DNA of 64,000 nt from Polynucleobacter sp. 71A-WALBACH (GCF_018882365.1 NZ_JACVOP010000002.1:248001-312000), one strand, 5' to 3'. Positions 9,857-18,662 are shown, counted from the first letter of the stretch. Program-made: numbers and translations. The notes: a model not told the origin generated them from the sequence alone.

Positions 9857-9899
9857 CGGCATCTAAATTACCTCACAAGGGTGACTTAGATGCCGTTTT
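9857..9899 (+). terminator. rho-independent terminator of aceA
   Basis: A perfect 10-bp stem (CGGCATCTAA / TTAGATGCCG) encloses a loop that itself contains a TCAC/GTGA stem, and the outer stem is followed directly by TTTT. It lies 55 bp after the aceA stop codon. Confidence 0.85.
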
Positions 9900-9915
9900 C
9901 GTTTACATTGTTCCC

Positions 9916-10356
9916 ATGACTAATTGCGTACTTTGTAAAGAAGAGCTCAAGCCTGAAGAGGGTCAATTAATTTGGCGTGGAGATGACTGCCGAGTCATTC
10001 TTGTGAATGATCCTGATCTACCTGGTTTTTGCCGTGTGATCTGGAATCACCATGTCGCTGAAATGACAGACCTGACTTCTGGTGAGCGTGAGCATCTGAT
10101 GTCCTTGGTCTTCGCGGTCGAAGAGGTGGTGCGTCACGTGATGCATCCAGATAAAGTCAATATCGCTGCTCTAGGAAATATGGTTCCGCATATCCATTGG
10201 CATGTCATTCCAAGGTATGTGGATGATGTCTTCTTCCCAGGATCTGCCTGGTCTCAAAAGACGCAGAAAACTCCAATAGCAAACCTAGACACCAGAAAGC
10301 AATTGGCTCAAGAGCTGCCTGATGCCATCAAATCAGCGATAGCAGCACTCTCCTGA
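9916..10356 (+). CDS. HIT-family nucleotide hydrolase-like protein
   Basis: The histidine triad motif HIHWHVIPR (His92, His94, His96) is complete and preceded by the usual fold elements. A CVLC pair at the N-terminus may bind zinc, as in GalT-like HIT proteins. The 146-residue length is typical. HIT proteins hydrolyse nucleotide phosphoramidates or dinucleoside polyphosphates; the specific substrate is not determinable. It starts 16 bp after the aceA terminator and is therefore probably separately transcribed. Confidence 0.9.
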   Translation: MTNCVLCKEELKPEEGQLIWRGDDCRVILVNDPDLPGFCRVIWNHHVAEMTDLTSGEREHLMSLVFAVEEVVRHVMHPDKVNIAALGNMVPHIHWHVIPRYVDDVFFPGSAWSQKTQKTPIANLDTRKQLAQELPDAIKSAIAALS

Positions 10357-10374
10357 TTGGCTTAAGCTATTACA

Positions 10375-10713
10375 TCAATTGCATTTGGTGTATTTCTGCC
10401 TCCTAGCATCCTCTAGGTAAGAGTCATATACCAACAATGGGTCAAATTGTTTTTCACCAAGAATGGCAAACTTAAATCCTTTCGGCACCACTTGATTTGA
10501 GCCGAACCAAGAATGGGCTGTCATGAAGCGTGCAGTCTTGCCGTTCACAGTCAAATCCACATCGGAAGCAGTTCCGTCCTTCTCGGGATTGACTAAGCGG
10601 TACGCAACTACTGCCTTCCCGTGGCAATAAACATTACCTTCCGGCCTCTCAATAGCAAAGCCATGCCCTGAGCAAGAAGCTGCAATGAATAGTAGAGAAA
10701 TCTGAAGTTTCAT
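10375..10713 (-). CDS. small exported protein of unknown function
   Basis: The 112-residue protein starts with a hydrophobic signal segment (KLQISLLFIAASCSGHGFA) followed by a mature beta-rich domain with two cysteines (NVYCHG and the C-terminal KCN) that may form a disulphide. The Cys in AASCSG is not a strong lipobox. I do not recognise the family. It begins 1 bp after the stop of the upstream TetR-type gene, so the two are very probably one operon and it may be a target of that regulator. Confidence 0.6.
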   Translation of the reverse strand: MKLQISLLFIAASCSGHGFAIERPEGNVYCHGKAVVAYRLVNPEKDGTASDVDLTVNGKTARFMTAHSWFGSNQVVPKGFKFAILGEKQFDPLLVYDSYLEDARRQKYTKCN

Positions 10714-10714
10714 A

Positions 10715-11305
10715 TTATTTCCTGAGTAGTAGGCTTAGGCTTGGTTTAATTGCTTCAAGGCAACTTTGCGCGTTACCGTTATTCATCACTGCATTTCTGT
10801 AACCAACATAATAAAGCGACCAGATTCCAAAGCACCTTGCCTGAATGCCATCAAATTTTTCATGTAGTAGGGCATCAGAAATTGGTTGAATAATTTGCAT
10901 AAGTTGCTCAATGATTAATGTCTCATATTTCTCTGACCACTTCCAACCAAATGCAGCACCTTCTTTGCGTATGCTTTTAATAGTAATATCCTGCTTGTAT
11001 AGGTCAAGGAGATAGGCTTCAATAAATTGAGTCGCGGTCTGTTTCTGAGTTTGAGAAAAGGCCTGAATATGTTTTATTTGCTGTGCGTTTACCCTAATGA
11101 TTACTTCTGCCAGGAGATCCTGTTTATCTAGACCCAGTCGATAAAGTTGCATTGGGCTTTTATTTGCCGCAGCACTGATTTCACGCATCCCAACCTGCTC
11201 ATACCCTTTTTTCTCAAATAGACGCTGCGCTACTTTAACAATAGCTTCAATTTGCCCTTCAGTTTTTCTAACCTTTTTTTCTTGCTTTTCAAGGTCTTTA
11301 GTCAT
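10715..11305 (-). CDS. TetR-family transcriptional regulator
   Basis: The N-terminal 65 residues show a TetR helix-turn-helix: AQRLFEKKGYEQVGMREISAAANKSPMQLYRL, where the usual tyrosine-rich recognition helix reads SPMQLYRLG. The remaining 130 residues form a divergent all-helical ligand/dimer domain. It is transcribed divergently from the Cys-rich lipoprotein gene; the 70-bp gap contains the palindrome TAACATGTTA (11359-11368) and an ATGTA...TACAT dyad, either of which may be its operator. Ligand unknown. Confidence 0.85.
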   Translation of the reverse strand: MTKDLEKQEKKVRKTEGQIEAIVKVAQRLFEKKGYEQVGMREISAAANKSPMQLYRLGLDKQDLLAEVIIRVNAQQIKHIQAFSQTQKQTATQFIEAYLLDLYKQDITIKSIRKEGAAFGWKWSEKYETLIIEQLMQIIQPISDALLHEKFDGIQARCFGIWSLYYVGYRNAVMNNGNAQSCLEAIKPSLSLLLRK

Positions 11306-11375
11306 TTCAAAAGGTATTTAGATGTAAGTAAATATGTAATAATTATATACATTATAGATAACATGTTAACAAATT

Positions 11376-11747
11376 ATGATGAAGTCTTTATTTGCGAGCC
11401 TTCTTATAGCGTTGGGTTTAGTCTCTTGTACCACCTACCGTTATGAATATATTGCTCCAGCTACTGAAGCCGGTAGGACCTGCGCAACTCAATGCATGAC
11501 CACCAAGCAGGTTTGCTATAACGCAATGGGTCAGCAAGCGCAAAATAATAGCAATATTTGCCACCAACAAAATAATTACAGCTATCAGGCTTGCGTCAAT
11601 CGTGCGCAAAGTCATGATGATGTGAAAAGATGTAATCCCAATCCGCAGTATTGTCCTTCGAGTCCAAACTACTGGCAGTGCGATGAATCCTATAGACAGT
11701 GTTTCGCTACGTGTGGCGGTACAGTAAACGTATATAAAAACGAGTAG
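11376..11747 (+). CDS. cysteine-rich lipoprotein
   Basis: The N-terminus is a lipoprotein signal with lipobox LGLVSC, so acylation at the Cys near residue 18 is expected. The mature part has about ten cysteines in short CxxxC-type groups (CATQCMTTKQVC, CDESYRQCFATC), suggesting a disulphide-bonded periplasmic or outer-membrane domain. I know no named family. It faces a TetR gene on one side and an adhesin gene 50 bp downstream, which hints at a cell-surface role. Two adjacent ATG codons make the start ambiguous by one residue. Confidence 0.65.
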   Translation: MMKSLFASLLIALGLVSCTTYRYEYIAPATEAGRTCATQCMTTKQVCYNAMGQQAQNNSNICHQQNNYSYQACVNRAQSHDDVKRCNPNPQYCPSSPNYWQCDESYRQCFATCGGTVNVYKNE

Positions 11748-11796
11748 TTGATACTTATCTTGGCACCTAATTTAATCCTATCTACACCTAAAAATC

Positions 11797-13758
11797 ATGA
11801 ATACACAATTCAAGCTAAAACCCATATTCTTGGCGCTATCACTTTTCTCTACCATCTCAGTCTTGGCCCCTAGTGCGGCAAATGCTAGTAGCTGTACTGG
11901 AATTACCAATGAAGAACAGCCAGGCTTATTCAACGTAGCTTGCGGAGATGGAAACTTTGCTGGTGGAACCCTTGGAGGAACCACTCCAACCAATAACAAT
12001 ATTGCATTAGGTGAAGGAAACTTTGCAAGAAATGGTGAAGCAGTTGCCGTAGGAACTACTAACTACGCAGAAGCAGTTAGAGCTACCGCAGTCGGCAGTT
12101 CCAACAGGGTATACGGTAATGATGCATCTGCATTTGGAACGAATAACACTATAGGGACTATAGGGGGCGGAGGTATCAATGGTATTACTTCAACTGCAGT
12201 TGGTTCTGATAACCGCATCGATACAGGTACAGCAACCTTTGGCGGTGCAACTGCTGTAGGTAGGTTAAACGAGGTGTATGGCCAACAATCAACGGCAATA
12301 GGAACAAGAAATAGAGTTGGATTTCAGGGGATTGGGGCACCCATCTATTTTGAGAAGTCAACTTCCATTGGTTACAACAACTACACCTATGGCAACAATT
12401 CCATCGCAATGGGTTCCGGATCGGAGGTAGGTGGCGCAGATCCTGGAAGCCCCCTAGTTACGGCTGATAATGCTGTTGCTATTGGTAACAGCACTCGTGC
12501 AAGGGTGACTGGAACTGTGGCTATTGGTAACAATGCTCTAGCAGGCATGGACGCAATTGCTAGTTTGGGAGGAACAACTTTTCAATCAACAAATTCTATT
12601 GCGATTGGTACTAATGCCCGTGTCTTTGGTACCTCTATTACTACGGGCGCTGACAGCATTGCAATCGGCAATGGTGCCTATTCAACTGGCAATGCCTCAG
12701 TTTCATTCGGGCCTGGGGCTGTCACCACTGGCAACAATTCAGTATCAATCGGCTCTAATAGCTCGGATGGTAGTCAGTCGAATGTAGTCTCTGTTGGCAG
12801 CTCTACTAACCAACGAAAAATCATCAACGTAGCTGCAGGTAGTAATGCGACTGATGCGGTCAATGTAAGTCAATTAACTACTCTAGGGAATTCCACAGTT
12901 ACTGCCCTTGGTACTGGGACATATAGTGCATCAACAAACTCTATTACTGGAGTTAACTATGCAGTAGGCTCCAGTAATTATTCAAGTGTTGCCGGAGCAA
13001 TTGGCGCGCTTCAGGGTTACACACCTAGCGCGGGAGGATATTTTTCCTCAACTGGTGTTGGGTTGGCAAGTGCGGCTGGAACAGATTCAACTGCTGTAGG
13101 TGCCAATACATTGGCGCAAGGAGCGAATTCAATTGCCGCAGGTAGTGGTGCAACGGCAACTGGAGCAAACTCATCTGCACTTGGCTCAGGAACTACTGCT
13201 AGTGGAGCGGGCTCTACCGCTGTTGGTTATAACTCTACTGCTAGCGCTACAAATACTGTAGCACTCGGGAATGGAGCTACTGCAACTGGCAATAATTCCG
13301 TAGCGCTTGGTTCGGGAAGTAATGATGGTGGAAGAGTGGGCGTTGTTTCAGTTGGTAATGCTGTGGCTGGTGGCCAGAGACAAATTACAAACGTAGCAGC
13401 TGGTACACAGGGTACGGATGCCGTTAACGTAAATCAGTTAAATAGCTCAATTACTGGTGTTAATAATTCCATCTACGGAATGCAAAATCAAATTAACCAA
13501 AACAACCAAGTAGCAATGCGCGGTATTGCAGGTGTGTCAGCTGTGGCAGGCCTTCCAGCAATTGATACTGGTAAAAACTTTAACGTTGGTGTGGGTGTTG
13601 GTAGCTACTTAAATGCTAATGCTTTGGCAATTGGTGCTCAAATGCGTGTCGCTGATGGTGTTGTTGCTAAAGTTGCAGGCAGCGCTGCAAATGGGGCCTC
13701 TGGTTCGGGTTCAAATGGAAATTACACAGTCAGTGCTGGCGTAGGCTATAGCTTCTAG
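11797..13758 (+). CDS. YadA-like trimeric autotransporter adhesin
   Basis: A signal peptide of about 30 residues ends at ANA-S. A long passenger (about 40-340 and 400-530) is made of degenerate 14-15-residue YadA head repeats of the form A-x-A-x-G-x-x-x-x-A (SIAIGNGAYSTG, SVALGSGS). Two neck motifs (INVAAGSNATDAVNVSQL and TNVAAGTQGTDAVNVNQL) precede a very short stalk, and a C-terminal YadA anchor of about 80 residues ends in the outer-membrane Phe (GYSF). Three chains should form one outer-membrane barrel with surface-exposed heads. Stalk length is small, so it would project little. A binding partner cannot be inferred. Confidence 0.93.
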   Translation: MNTQFKLKPIFLALSLFSTISVLAPSAANASSCTGITNEEQPGLFNVACGDGNFAGGTLGGTTPTNNNIALGEGNFARNGEAVAVGTTNYAEAVRATAVGSSNRVYGNDASAFGTNNTIGTIGGGGINGITSTAVGSDNRIDTGTATFGGATAVGRLNEVYGQQSTAIGTRNRVGFQGIGAPIYFEKSTSIGYNNYTYGNNSIAMGSGSEVGGADPGSPLVTADNAVAIGNSTRARVTGTVAIGNNALAGMDAIASLGGTTFQSTNSIAIGTNARVFGTSITTGADSIAIGNGAYSTGNASVSFGPGAVTTGNNSVSIGSNSSDGSQSNVVSVGSSTNQRKIINVAAGSNATDAVNVSQLTTLGNSTVTALGTGTYSASTNSITGVNYAVGSSNYSSVAGAIGALQGYTPSAGGYFSSTGVGLASAAGTDSTAVGANTLAQGANSIAAGSGATATGANSSALGSGTTASGAGSTAVGYNSTASATNTVALGNGATATGNNSVALGSGSNDGGRVGVVSVGNAVAGGQRQITNVAAGTQGTDAVNVNQLNSSITGVNNSIYGMQNQINQNNQVAMRGIAGVSAVAGLPAIDTGKNFNVGVGVGSYLNANALAIGAQMRVADGVVAKVAGSAANGASGSGSNGNYTVSAGVGYSF

Positions 13759-13771
13759 GGAGAAAATAAAA

Positions 13772-14086
13772 ATGAACAAGCTTCTCATTGCGTTGCTCTT
13801 CCTGTTAGCTTCACTTCAAGCCTTTGCTCAGGATAAAAAGGTTACAGAAAAACCCAAGATGCAATTTATGGGGGCGTATGACGCTGGGCAAGCTGGCGCC
13901 AATATTTATAAAATGTTTGATCCCGCCGAGGATGTAGTTTGTTACATTCTCATGCCTGAAACTGCTGGCAGAAAAGCGGTTGAAGGTGGTAAGTGGATTT
14001 ATGACGGCAATAACATTGGTTCTATTAGTTGCCTGAAAGTAAAGCTTCCAGTTGTTCCCTTGGTGCCATCTGCACCACAAAGATAG
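13772..14086 (+). CDS. small exported protein downstream of the adhesin
   Basis: The 104-residue protein has a clear signal peptide (LLIALLFLLASLQAFAQ) and a short mature domain with two cysteines (DVVCYILMPE and SISCLKVK), probably disulphide-linked. A good ribosome site (AGGGAG) lies in the 13-bp gap after the adhesin stop codon, so it is very likely translated from the same transcript. I do not recognise the family. A helper role for the adhesin is possible but rests only on position. Confidence 0.65.
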   Translation: MNKLLIALLFLLASLQAFAQDKKVTEKPKMQFMGAYDAGQAGANIYKMFDPAEDVVCYILMPETAGRKAVEGGKWIYDGNNIGSISCLKVKLPVVPLVPSAPQR

Positions 14087-14112
14087 CCATTCACTACATC
14101 ATCAGTGGGTTG

Positions 14113-14129
14113 AGCTTTCTTCGAAAGCT
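14113..14129 (+). terminator. possible terminator hairpin after the adhesin operon
   Basis: A perfect 7-bp inverted repeat AGCTTTC-TTC-GAAAGCT lies between the adhesin operon and the convergent DUF1841 gene. It has no T-tract, so it is a weak candidate. Confidence 0.3.
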
Positions 14130-14143
14130 GTCTTGAGGAGATG

Positions 14144-14575
14144 CTAATTCAGTCTCTTCAGTGCCTCCAGATATTTCTCAGGGCTTGGTGGCTGACCTTC
14201 ACGTTGCGCTTCCCACATTACTTGCCCTAGGCATTCCATCATAGCGTGTTGTGCTTCGTGCTCTGAACCCAGTTTCTTCGTTAGCTTTTCTGCAATCTCC
14301 TTAATGCCTGGCGGTTGATCAATCGAGATTTGCTCGCTGATCGATAGGTGCATTGAGAGATGTAAAAAGGGGTTAGTTTCTCCACGCTCTGGTGTGTAAT
14401 CTTGTGCAACGGCACCTTCAGGATCTGCCAGAAGGGTATGGTATTCAGGGTGTTGAGCCATCCAGTCACTTGCGAGCATTTCCATAGGCGTCAGAATATG
14501 ATTCTCGGTTTTCTTTTTCCAGGTGTCACAGAAAAAACGTCTTACTTCTTCGCGTGTGGGATTAAATATTGCCAC
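14144..14575 (-). CDS. DUF1841 family protein
   Basis: This cytosolic protein of 143 residues has the family opening IFNPTREEVRRFFCDTW and the later NPFLHLSMHLSISEQ segment, which contains two conserved histidines and gives it a metal-protein look. I start it at GTG 14575, overlapping the nth stop region by 14 bp, because the family begins just before this FNP motif; the longer in-frame ATG at 14698 would run deep into nth. It is co-transcribed with rnfB and nth. Its function is unknown. Confidence 0.8.
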   Translation of the reverse strand: MAIFNPTREEVRRFFCDTWKKKTENHILTPMEMLASDWMAQHPEYHTLLADPEGAVAQDYTPERGETNPFLHLSMHLSISEQISIDQPPGIKEIAEKLTKKLGSEHEAQHAMMECLGQVMWEAQREGQPPSPEKYLEALKRLN

Positions 14576-15221
14576 GGACTTTTCCTTTGCCAGTTTTTTG
14601 TTTAAAGCCACAGAGTGGCTCAACAATACATTGCTCGCAATCGGGGTTGCGGGCCTTGCAGGTATATCTACCATGCAGAATAAGCCAATGGTGAGCATCC
14701 TGCAAAAACTCTTTCGGCACTCGCTTCAATAATTGCTCTTCGACCTTAACAACATCCTTGCCAGGCGCTAAGCCAGTTCGGTTGGAGACTCTAAAGATAT
14801 GGGTATCGACAGCCATGGTGGGGTGGCCAAAAGCGGTATTCAAAATCACGTTTGCTGTTTTTCTACCAACGCCTGGCAGAGCTTCTAGCTCTTCTCGATT
14901 TTGTGGAACTTCACCATCATGCTTCTCTAGAAGAAGTCGGCAAGTTTCTTGGATGTGTCTACCTTTGGAATTAAATAAGCCAATGTGCCGAATGTAGGGC
15001 TTAACTCCTTCCTCACCGAGATCAAGAAGGGCTTGAGGGGTATTGGCAATCTTAAATAGTTTGCGAGTACCTTTATTTACTGACACATCAGTTGCTTGTG
15101 CCGAAAGCAATACGGCGATGAGTAATTCAAAGGGTGAGCTATATTCCAGCTCGGTTTCTGGATGGGGATTGTTTTCCCTAAGCAATTCAAAAAAGGCCTG
15201 GCGCTTTTCAAGATTCATCAT
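14562..15221 (-). CDS. nth: endonuclease III
   Basis: This DNA glycosylase/AP lyase removes oxidised pyrimidines. The helix-hairpin-helix LPGVGRKTANVI carries the catalytic Lys, followed by the catalytic Asp in AVDTHIFRVSNR. The C-terminal 4Fe-4S loop C-x6-C-x2-C-x5-C is present in CKARNPDCEQCIVEPLC. The length of 219 is normal. Its start codon overlaps the rnfB stop (ATGA), and its end overlaps DUF1841, so the three form a tight operon. Pairing of nth with rnfB is well known in proteobacteria. Confidence 0.96.
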   Translation of the reverse strand: MMNLEKRQAFFELLRENNPHPETELEYSSPFELLIAVLLSAQATDVSVNKGTRKLFKIANTPQALLDLGEEGVKPYIRHIGLFNSKGRHIQETCRLLLEKHDGEVPQNREELEALPGVGRKTANVILNTAFGHPTMAVDTHIFRVSNRTGLAPGKDVVKVEEQLLKRVPKEFLQDAHHWLILHGRYTCKARNPDCEQCIVEPLCGFKQKTGKGKVRGNI

Positions 15222-15910
15222 TTTTTTTGCTGAGCTCTCGCAATGGCTGCGGCGATGATGGCCCGCTTTCTTTCTTGTTCTTTTATGGCTTCTTCTGAAT
15301 CTGGACTCTCAGCATTGACTGCGACTAACTTGGCAGCAGCTTTTTTTGCCAGCCGCTCATCATTGTCGCGCTGCTCGCGATCTAATCTGACATCACGTGC
15401 TTCATATCGTGCGCGTGCTAACTGTGCCAGGGCTGGGGACCAGGCATCCCAACCAGTTTGCTCGTCTGTAACATCAATCATGGTGATGCAATCCACGGGG
15501 CAAGGTGGGATACAGAGATCGCACCCAGTACACCAATCACTTAAAACCACATGCATTTGCTTTGAAGCGCCCACAATCGCATCTACAGGGCAAGCCTGTA
15601 TACAGAGAGTGCATCCAATACAGGTCTTTGGATCAATGAATGCAACTGGTCTAGGGCGCTCCTTACCGCAGTCAGGATCAATTGTAGGATGCAGTTCAAA
15701 GGCGTCCTGCGGAAAGATGGGTGTCAGAATGCCGCTGAGCCTTTTTATGCCCTCTATGCCGCCAGGAGGGCAGCGATTAGGCAACATCTCACCCGAAGCC
15801 AGGGCTTCTGCATAAGCTCGGCAGTCTGGGTAGCCACATTTAGTGCATTGGGTTTGAGGAAGAATATCCTCGAGACGATCGGCAAGTTCTTTCGTCTGCT
15901 TGATGTTCAT
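15218..15910 (-). CDS. rnfB: RnfB-like ferredoxin (orphan electron-transport subunit)
   Basis: The protein has the N-terminal 4Fe-4S motif CTKCGYPDC...CPPGG and two classical ferredoxin motifs, CIGCTLCIQACP and CTGCDLCIPPCP, giving three predicted clusters as in RnfB/RsxB. It lacks the N-terminal membrane helix of canonical RnfB and no rnfA, C, D, G or E gene is nearby, so it is probably a soluble electron carrier rather than part of a sodium/proton-pumping complex. The C-terminal 70 residues are charged and helical. Its link to nth suggests electron supply to, or maturation of, Fe-S enzymes, which is inference. Confidence 0.85.
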   Translation of the reverse strand: MNIKQTKELADRLEDILPQTQCTKCGYPDCRAYAEALASGEMLPNRCPPGGIEGIKRLSGILTPIFPQDAFELHPTIDPDCGKERPRPVAFIDPKTCIGCTLCIQACPVDAIVGASKQMHVVLSDWCTGCDLCIPPCPVDCITMIDVTDEQTGWDAWSPALAQLARARYEARDVRLDREQRDNDERLAKKAAAKLVAVNAESPDSEEAIKEQERKRAIIAAAIARAQQKK

Positions 15911-15929
15911 TGCAATTGGTATGCCCTAA

Positions 15930-15957
15930 AACTAGAAGCGCGACCCGAAAGTCGCGC
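15930..15957 (-). terminator. probable terminator after phaZ
   Basis: A GC-rich 7-bp stem with a 6-base loop (GCGCGAC-CCGAAA-GTCGCGC on the plus strand) sits between phaZ and rnfB. In the minus direction it is followed by TTCTAGTTTT, an imperfect T-tract. Confidence 0.55.
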
Positions 15958-15964
15958 CGCTGGT

Positions 15965-17263
15965 TTATGCAGCCTTCTTAGTTCCCAGTTTTGGGGGTCT
16001 AGCCTTCGCCTTTTTTTGAACACCTTCGTGCGCACGAATAAACGATTTAATTTTTGGATAGACCTTCTCACGCCAACGACGGCCAGAGAAGATGCCGTAG
16101 TGACCAGCACCTACAACTTCGTAATGGTCTTTGTCTGTCTTTGGAATACCTGCGCACAACTCATGCGCTGAACGGGTTTGTCCGCTACCAGAGATATCGT
16201 CTAGCTCGCCTTCAACAGTAAGCAGGGCGGTTTTCTTAATATCCTGTGGCTTGACTAGTTCGCCTGCTACTGCCCATGTGCCATTCGGTAAGGAATAGTC
16301 TTGGAACACAGTCTTAATGGTGTCTAAGTAAAACTTGGCGTCCATATCAAGAACTGCGTTGTACTCATCATAGAAACGAATATGAGATTCAGCATCTTGT
16401 TCATCGCCACGAACTAAGTTCTGGAAGTAATCCCAATGTGACTGCAAGTGATTCTGGGGATTCATGGCAATAAAGCCAGTGTGCTGCAAGAAGCCCGGAT
16501 ATACCTTACGGCCAGCACCTGGGTAGCTTGGCGGTACCTTGTAAATCACATGGCTTTCAAACCAGTCGTAAGACTTTTGATCAGCCAAGTTGTTCACAGC
16601 CGTTGGTGACTTACGTGCATCAATTGGGCCGCCCATCATGATCATGGAGGCTGGTGTTTTTTCTCCAGCAGAGGCCATCAAAGAGATGGCGCCCAATGTA
16701 GGAACTGTTGGTTGGCAGACAGAGATCACATGTAAGTTCTCTGCGCCAATAGCGCGGATGAAATCTTGCACATAGTGAACGTAGTCATCTAGACCAAAAT
16801 CGCCAGCATCTGCAGGAACAATTCGTGCATCAATCCAGTCGGTGATGTAAACCTTATGGTCTTGCAGGAGGGTGCGTACAGTATCACGCAACAATGTCGA
16901 ATGATGGCCTGATAGCGGCGCAACAACTAACACTGTGGGATCATCTTTTAGTTTTTTGATGACATCAAGATCATCAGAGAAGCGCTTGAAACGAATTAAG
17001 TTACAAAACGGTTTAGCAACAATCGTTCTTTCATGAATCGCCACTTCGCGACCATGCGCTTGCACAGCGCGAATACCAAATTCTGGCTTCTTATAATTTT
17101 TGCCCAAGCGATAGAGGAGTTCATAGCTGGCTGCTAAACGCTCAGACCCTGGAACTTTAGAAGCTGGATTTGAGGCATTGATAAATGCTTCAGAAGCTGC
17201 GCGAGCCCAAGAGCTAACGGGTTGAAGAAGAGCTTTTTGAAATTCATGTAACTGATATAGCAT
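15965..17263 (-). CDS. phaZ: intracellular polyhydroxyalkanoate depolymerase
   Basis: The 432-residue protein matches the intracellular PHB depolymerase family of Burkholderiales: an alpha/beta-hydrolase with APLSGHHSTLLRDTV, the DWIDARIVP segment and a cysteine nucleophile in VCQPTVPT in place of the lipase-box serine. It also has the C-terminal GHYGIFSGRRWR with the catalytic His. It mobilises stored PHB to hydroxybutyrate in the cytoplasm at the granule surface. The C-terminal tail is Lys/Ala-rich. It appears to be monocistronic. No phasin or PHB synthase gene lies in the window. Confidence 0.92.
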   Translation of the reverse strand: MLYQLHEFQKALLQPVSSWARAASEAFINASNPASKVPGSERLAASYELLYRLGKNYKKPEFGIRAVQAHGREVAIHERTIVAKPFCNLIRFKRFSDDLDVIKKLKDDPTVLVVAPLSGHHSTLLRDTVRTLLQDHKVYITDWIDARIVPADAGDFGLDDYVHYVQDFIRAIGAENLHVISVCQPTVPTLGAISLMASAGEKTPASMIMMGGPIDARKSPTAVNNLADQKSYDWFESHVIYKVPPSYPGAGRKVYPGFLQHTGFIAMNPQNHLQSHWDYFQNLVRGDEQDAESHIRFYDEYNAVLDMDAKFYLDTIKTVFQDYSLPNGTWAVAGELVKPQDIKKTALLTVEGELDDISGSGQTRSAHELCAGIPKTDKDHYEVVGAGHYGIFSGRRWREKVYPKIKSFIRAHEGVQKKAKARPPKLGTKKAA

Positions 17264-17305
17264 GGTGCCTCCTGATAATGCTGTTTAACCGCTTATTACG
17301 CGTTG

Positions 17306-18505
17306 TTACGCCAATACGCGGGCGATTGCTTTGGCTACTTTATCAATATTTTTAGTATTGAGAGCAGCCACACAAATACGGCCTGTGGAGAGGGCATAAA
17401 TACCATCTTCCTTTTGTAAACGCTCAACTTGCTCGGCGCTTAAGCCTGAGTAAGAGAACATGCCACGCTGAGCTTCAATAAAAGCAAAGTCTTGCTTTAC
17501 GCCAGCAGCAGCGAGTTTTTCTACTAGTCCATGGCGCATTGCTTTAATACGGTCACGCATCTCGGCTAATTCATCTTCCCAAAGCTTTCTGAGTTCTGGA
17601 GAATTCAAAACCGCAGCTGCAATCGCCGCGCCATGCGTTGGTGGATTGGAATAGTTTGTACGAATCACGCGCTTCAATTGTGAGAGCACGCGAGTAGATT
17701 CATCTTTGCTTTGAGTCACGATGGACAAGGCGCCAACTCGCTCGCCATATAGCGAGAACGATTTAGAGAAGGAGCTAGATACAAAGAAAGACATTCCGGA
17801 TTCAGCAAATAAGCGCACTGCGATGCCGTCTTGTTCAATTCCAGCAGCAAAGCCTTGGTAAGCCATGTCCAAAAATGGAATGAGTTGCTTTGCTTTACAG
17901 ATATCAATCACCTGACGCCATTGCGCTTCAGTAATGTCGGCACCGGTTGGGTTATGACAGCAGGCATGCAACAGAACAGTAGTGAACTTTGGGAAAGACT
18001 CTAATGATTTCACCATGCCGTCAAAATCAACACCACGAGTTTTGCCATCAAAGTAGGTGTACTCAACTACTTCAAATCCAGCAGATTCAAAAATGCCGCG
18101 GTGATTTTCCCAGGTTGGGTTGCTAATTGCGCAAGGCGCATTCAAATTGAGGCGCTTAATAAAGTCAGCGCCAACACGCAATGCGCCAGTTCCGCCAAGA
18201 CATTCAGCGGTAACAACGCGACCATCTTTAATAAGTGAGGAATCCGCACCGAACAATAAGTTCTGAACTGCGCTGTTGTAAGGGTTTGGACCTTCAATAG
18301 GAATGTAGCTGCGAGGAGAGTGCTTTGCAACAATGGCTTCTTCAGCCTTGATCACTGCCTTCAAGAGGGGTACCTTGCCTTCGTCCGTGTAATAAACACC
18401 AACACCTAAGTTGACCTTGTCTGCGCGTTCATCGGCGACATAGGCTTCTGTGAGGCCAAAAATAGGGTCTTTAGGGGCTAGTTGGACTGAAGAGAAAAGG
18501 TTCAT
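17306..18505 (-). CDS. tyrB: aromatic/aspartate aminotransferase (class I, TyrB/AspC type)
   Basis: The 399-residue sequence opens with PKDPIFGLTEAYVAD and shows HACCHNPTGADIT and the PLP-lysine region SSFSKSFSLYGERVGAL, all diagnostic of the AspC/TyrB subgroup I-alpha of aminotransferases. It transfers amino groups between aspartate or aromatic amino acids and 2-oxoglutarate. Whether tyrosine/phenylalanine or aspartate is preferred cannot be decided from the sequence. It is divergent from uvrB and appears to be monocistronic. Confidence 0.92.
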   Translation of the reverse strand: MNLFSSVQLAPKDPIFGLTEAYVADERADKVNLGVGVYYTDEGKVPLLKAVIKAEEAIVAKHSPRSYIPIEGPNPYNSAVQNLLFGADSSLIKDGRVVTAECLGGTGALRVGADFIKRLNLNAPCAISNPTWENHRGIFESAGFEVVEYTYFDGKTRGVDFDGMVKSLESFPKFTTVLLHACCHNPTGADITEAQWRQVIDICKAKQLIPFLDMAYQGFAAGIEQDGIAVRLFAESGMSFFVSSSFSKSFSLYGERVGALSIVTQSKDESTRVLSQLKRVIRTNYSNPPTHGAAIAAAVLNSPELRKLWEDELAEMRDRIKAMRHGLVEKLAAAGVKQDFAFIEAQRGMFSYSGLSAEQVERLQKEDGIYALSTGRICVAALNTKNIDKVAKAIARVLA

Positions 18506-18662
18506 TTGAGGGTCAAAAATGGGTAATAAGGGTAGTTAAAAGGGGTATTTGAAGGTTAATTGATGTTAATTTCAGTTAAATTTACCTTAAATAGCTGTTT
18601 TTGAGGCTAGATTCAACTATTTCCAAATAAAAACGGCAAAATCTATGTTTGTACAAAATTCG

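Noticed and set aside
12000..13350. Repeats in the adhesin gene as a CRISPR or satellite array
   Set aside because: The repeats are degenerate, follow a 14-15-codon protein period and lie in a continuous frame.
15243..15815. A 190-codon plus-strand frame
   Set aside because: It is antisense to rnfB, whose ferredoxin motifs are unmistakable, and its own translation is Ser/Ala-rich without a family pattern.
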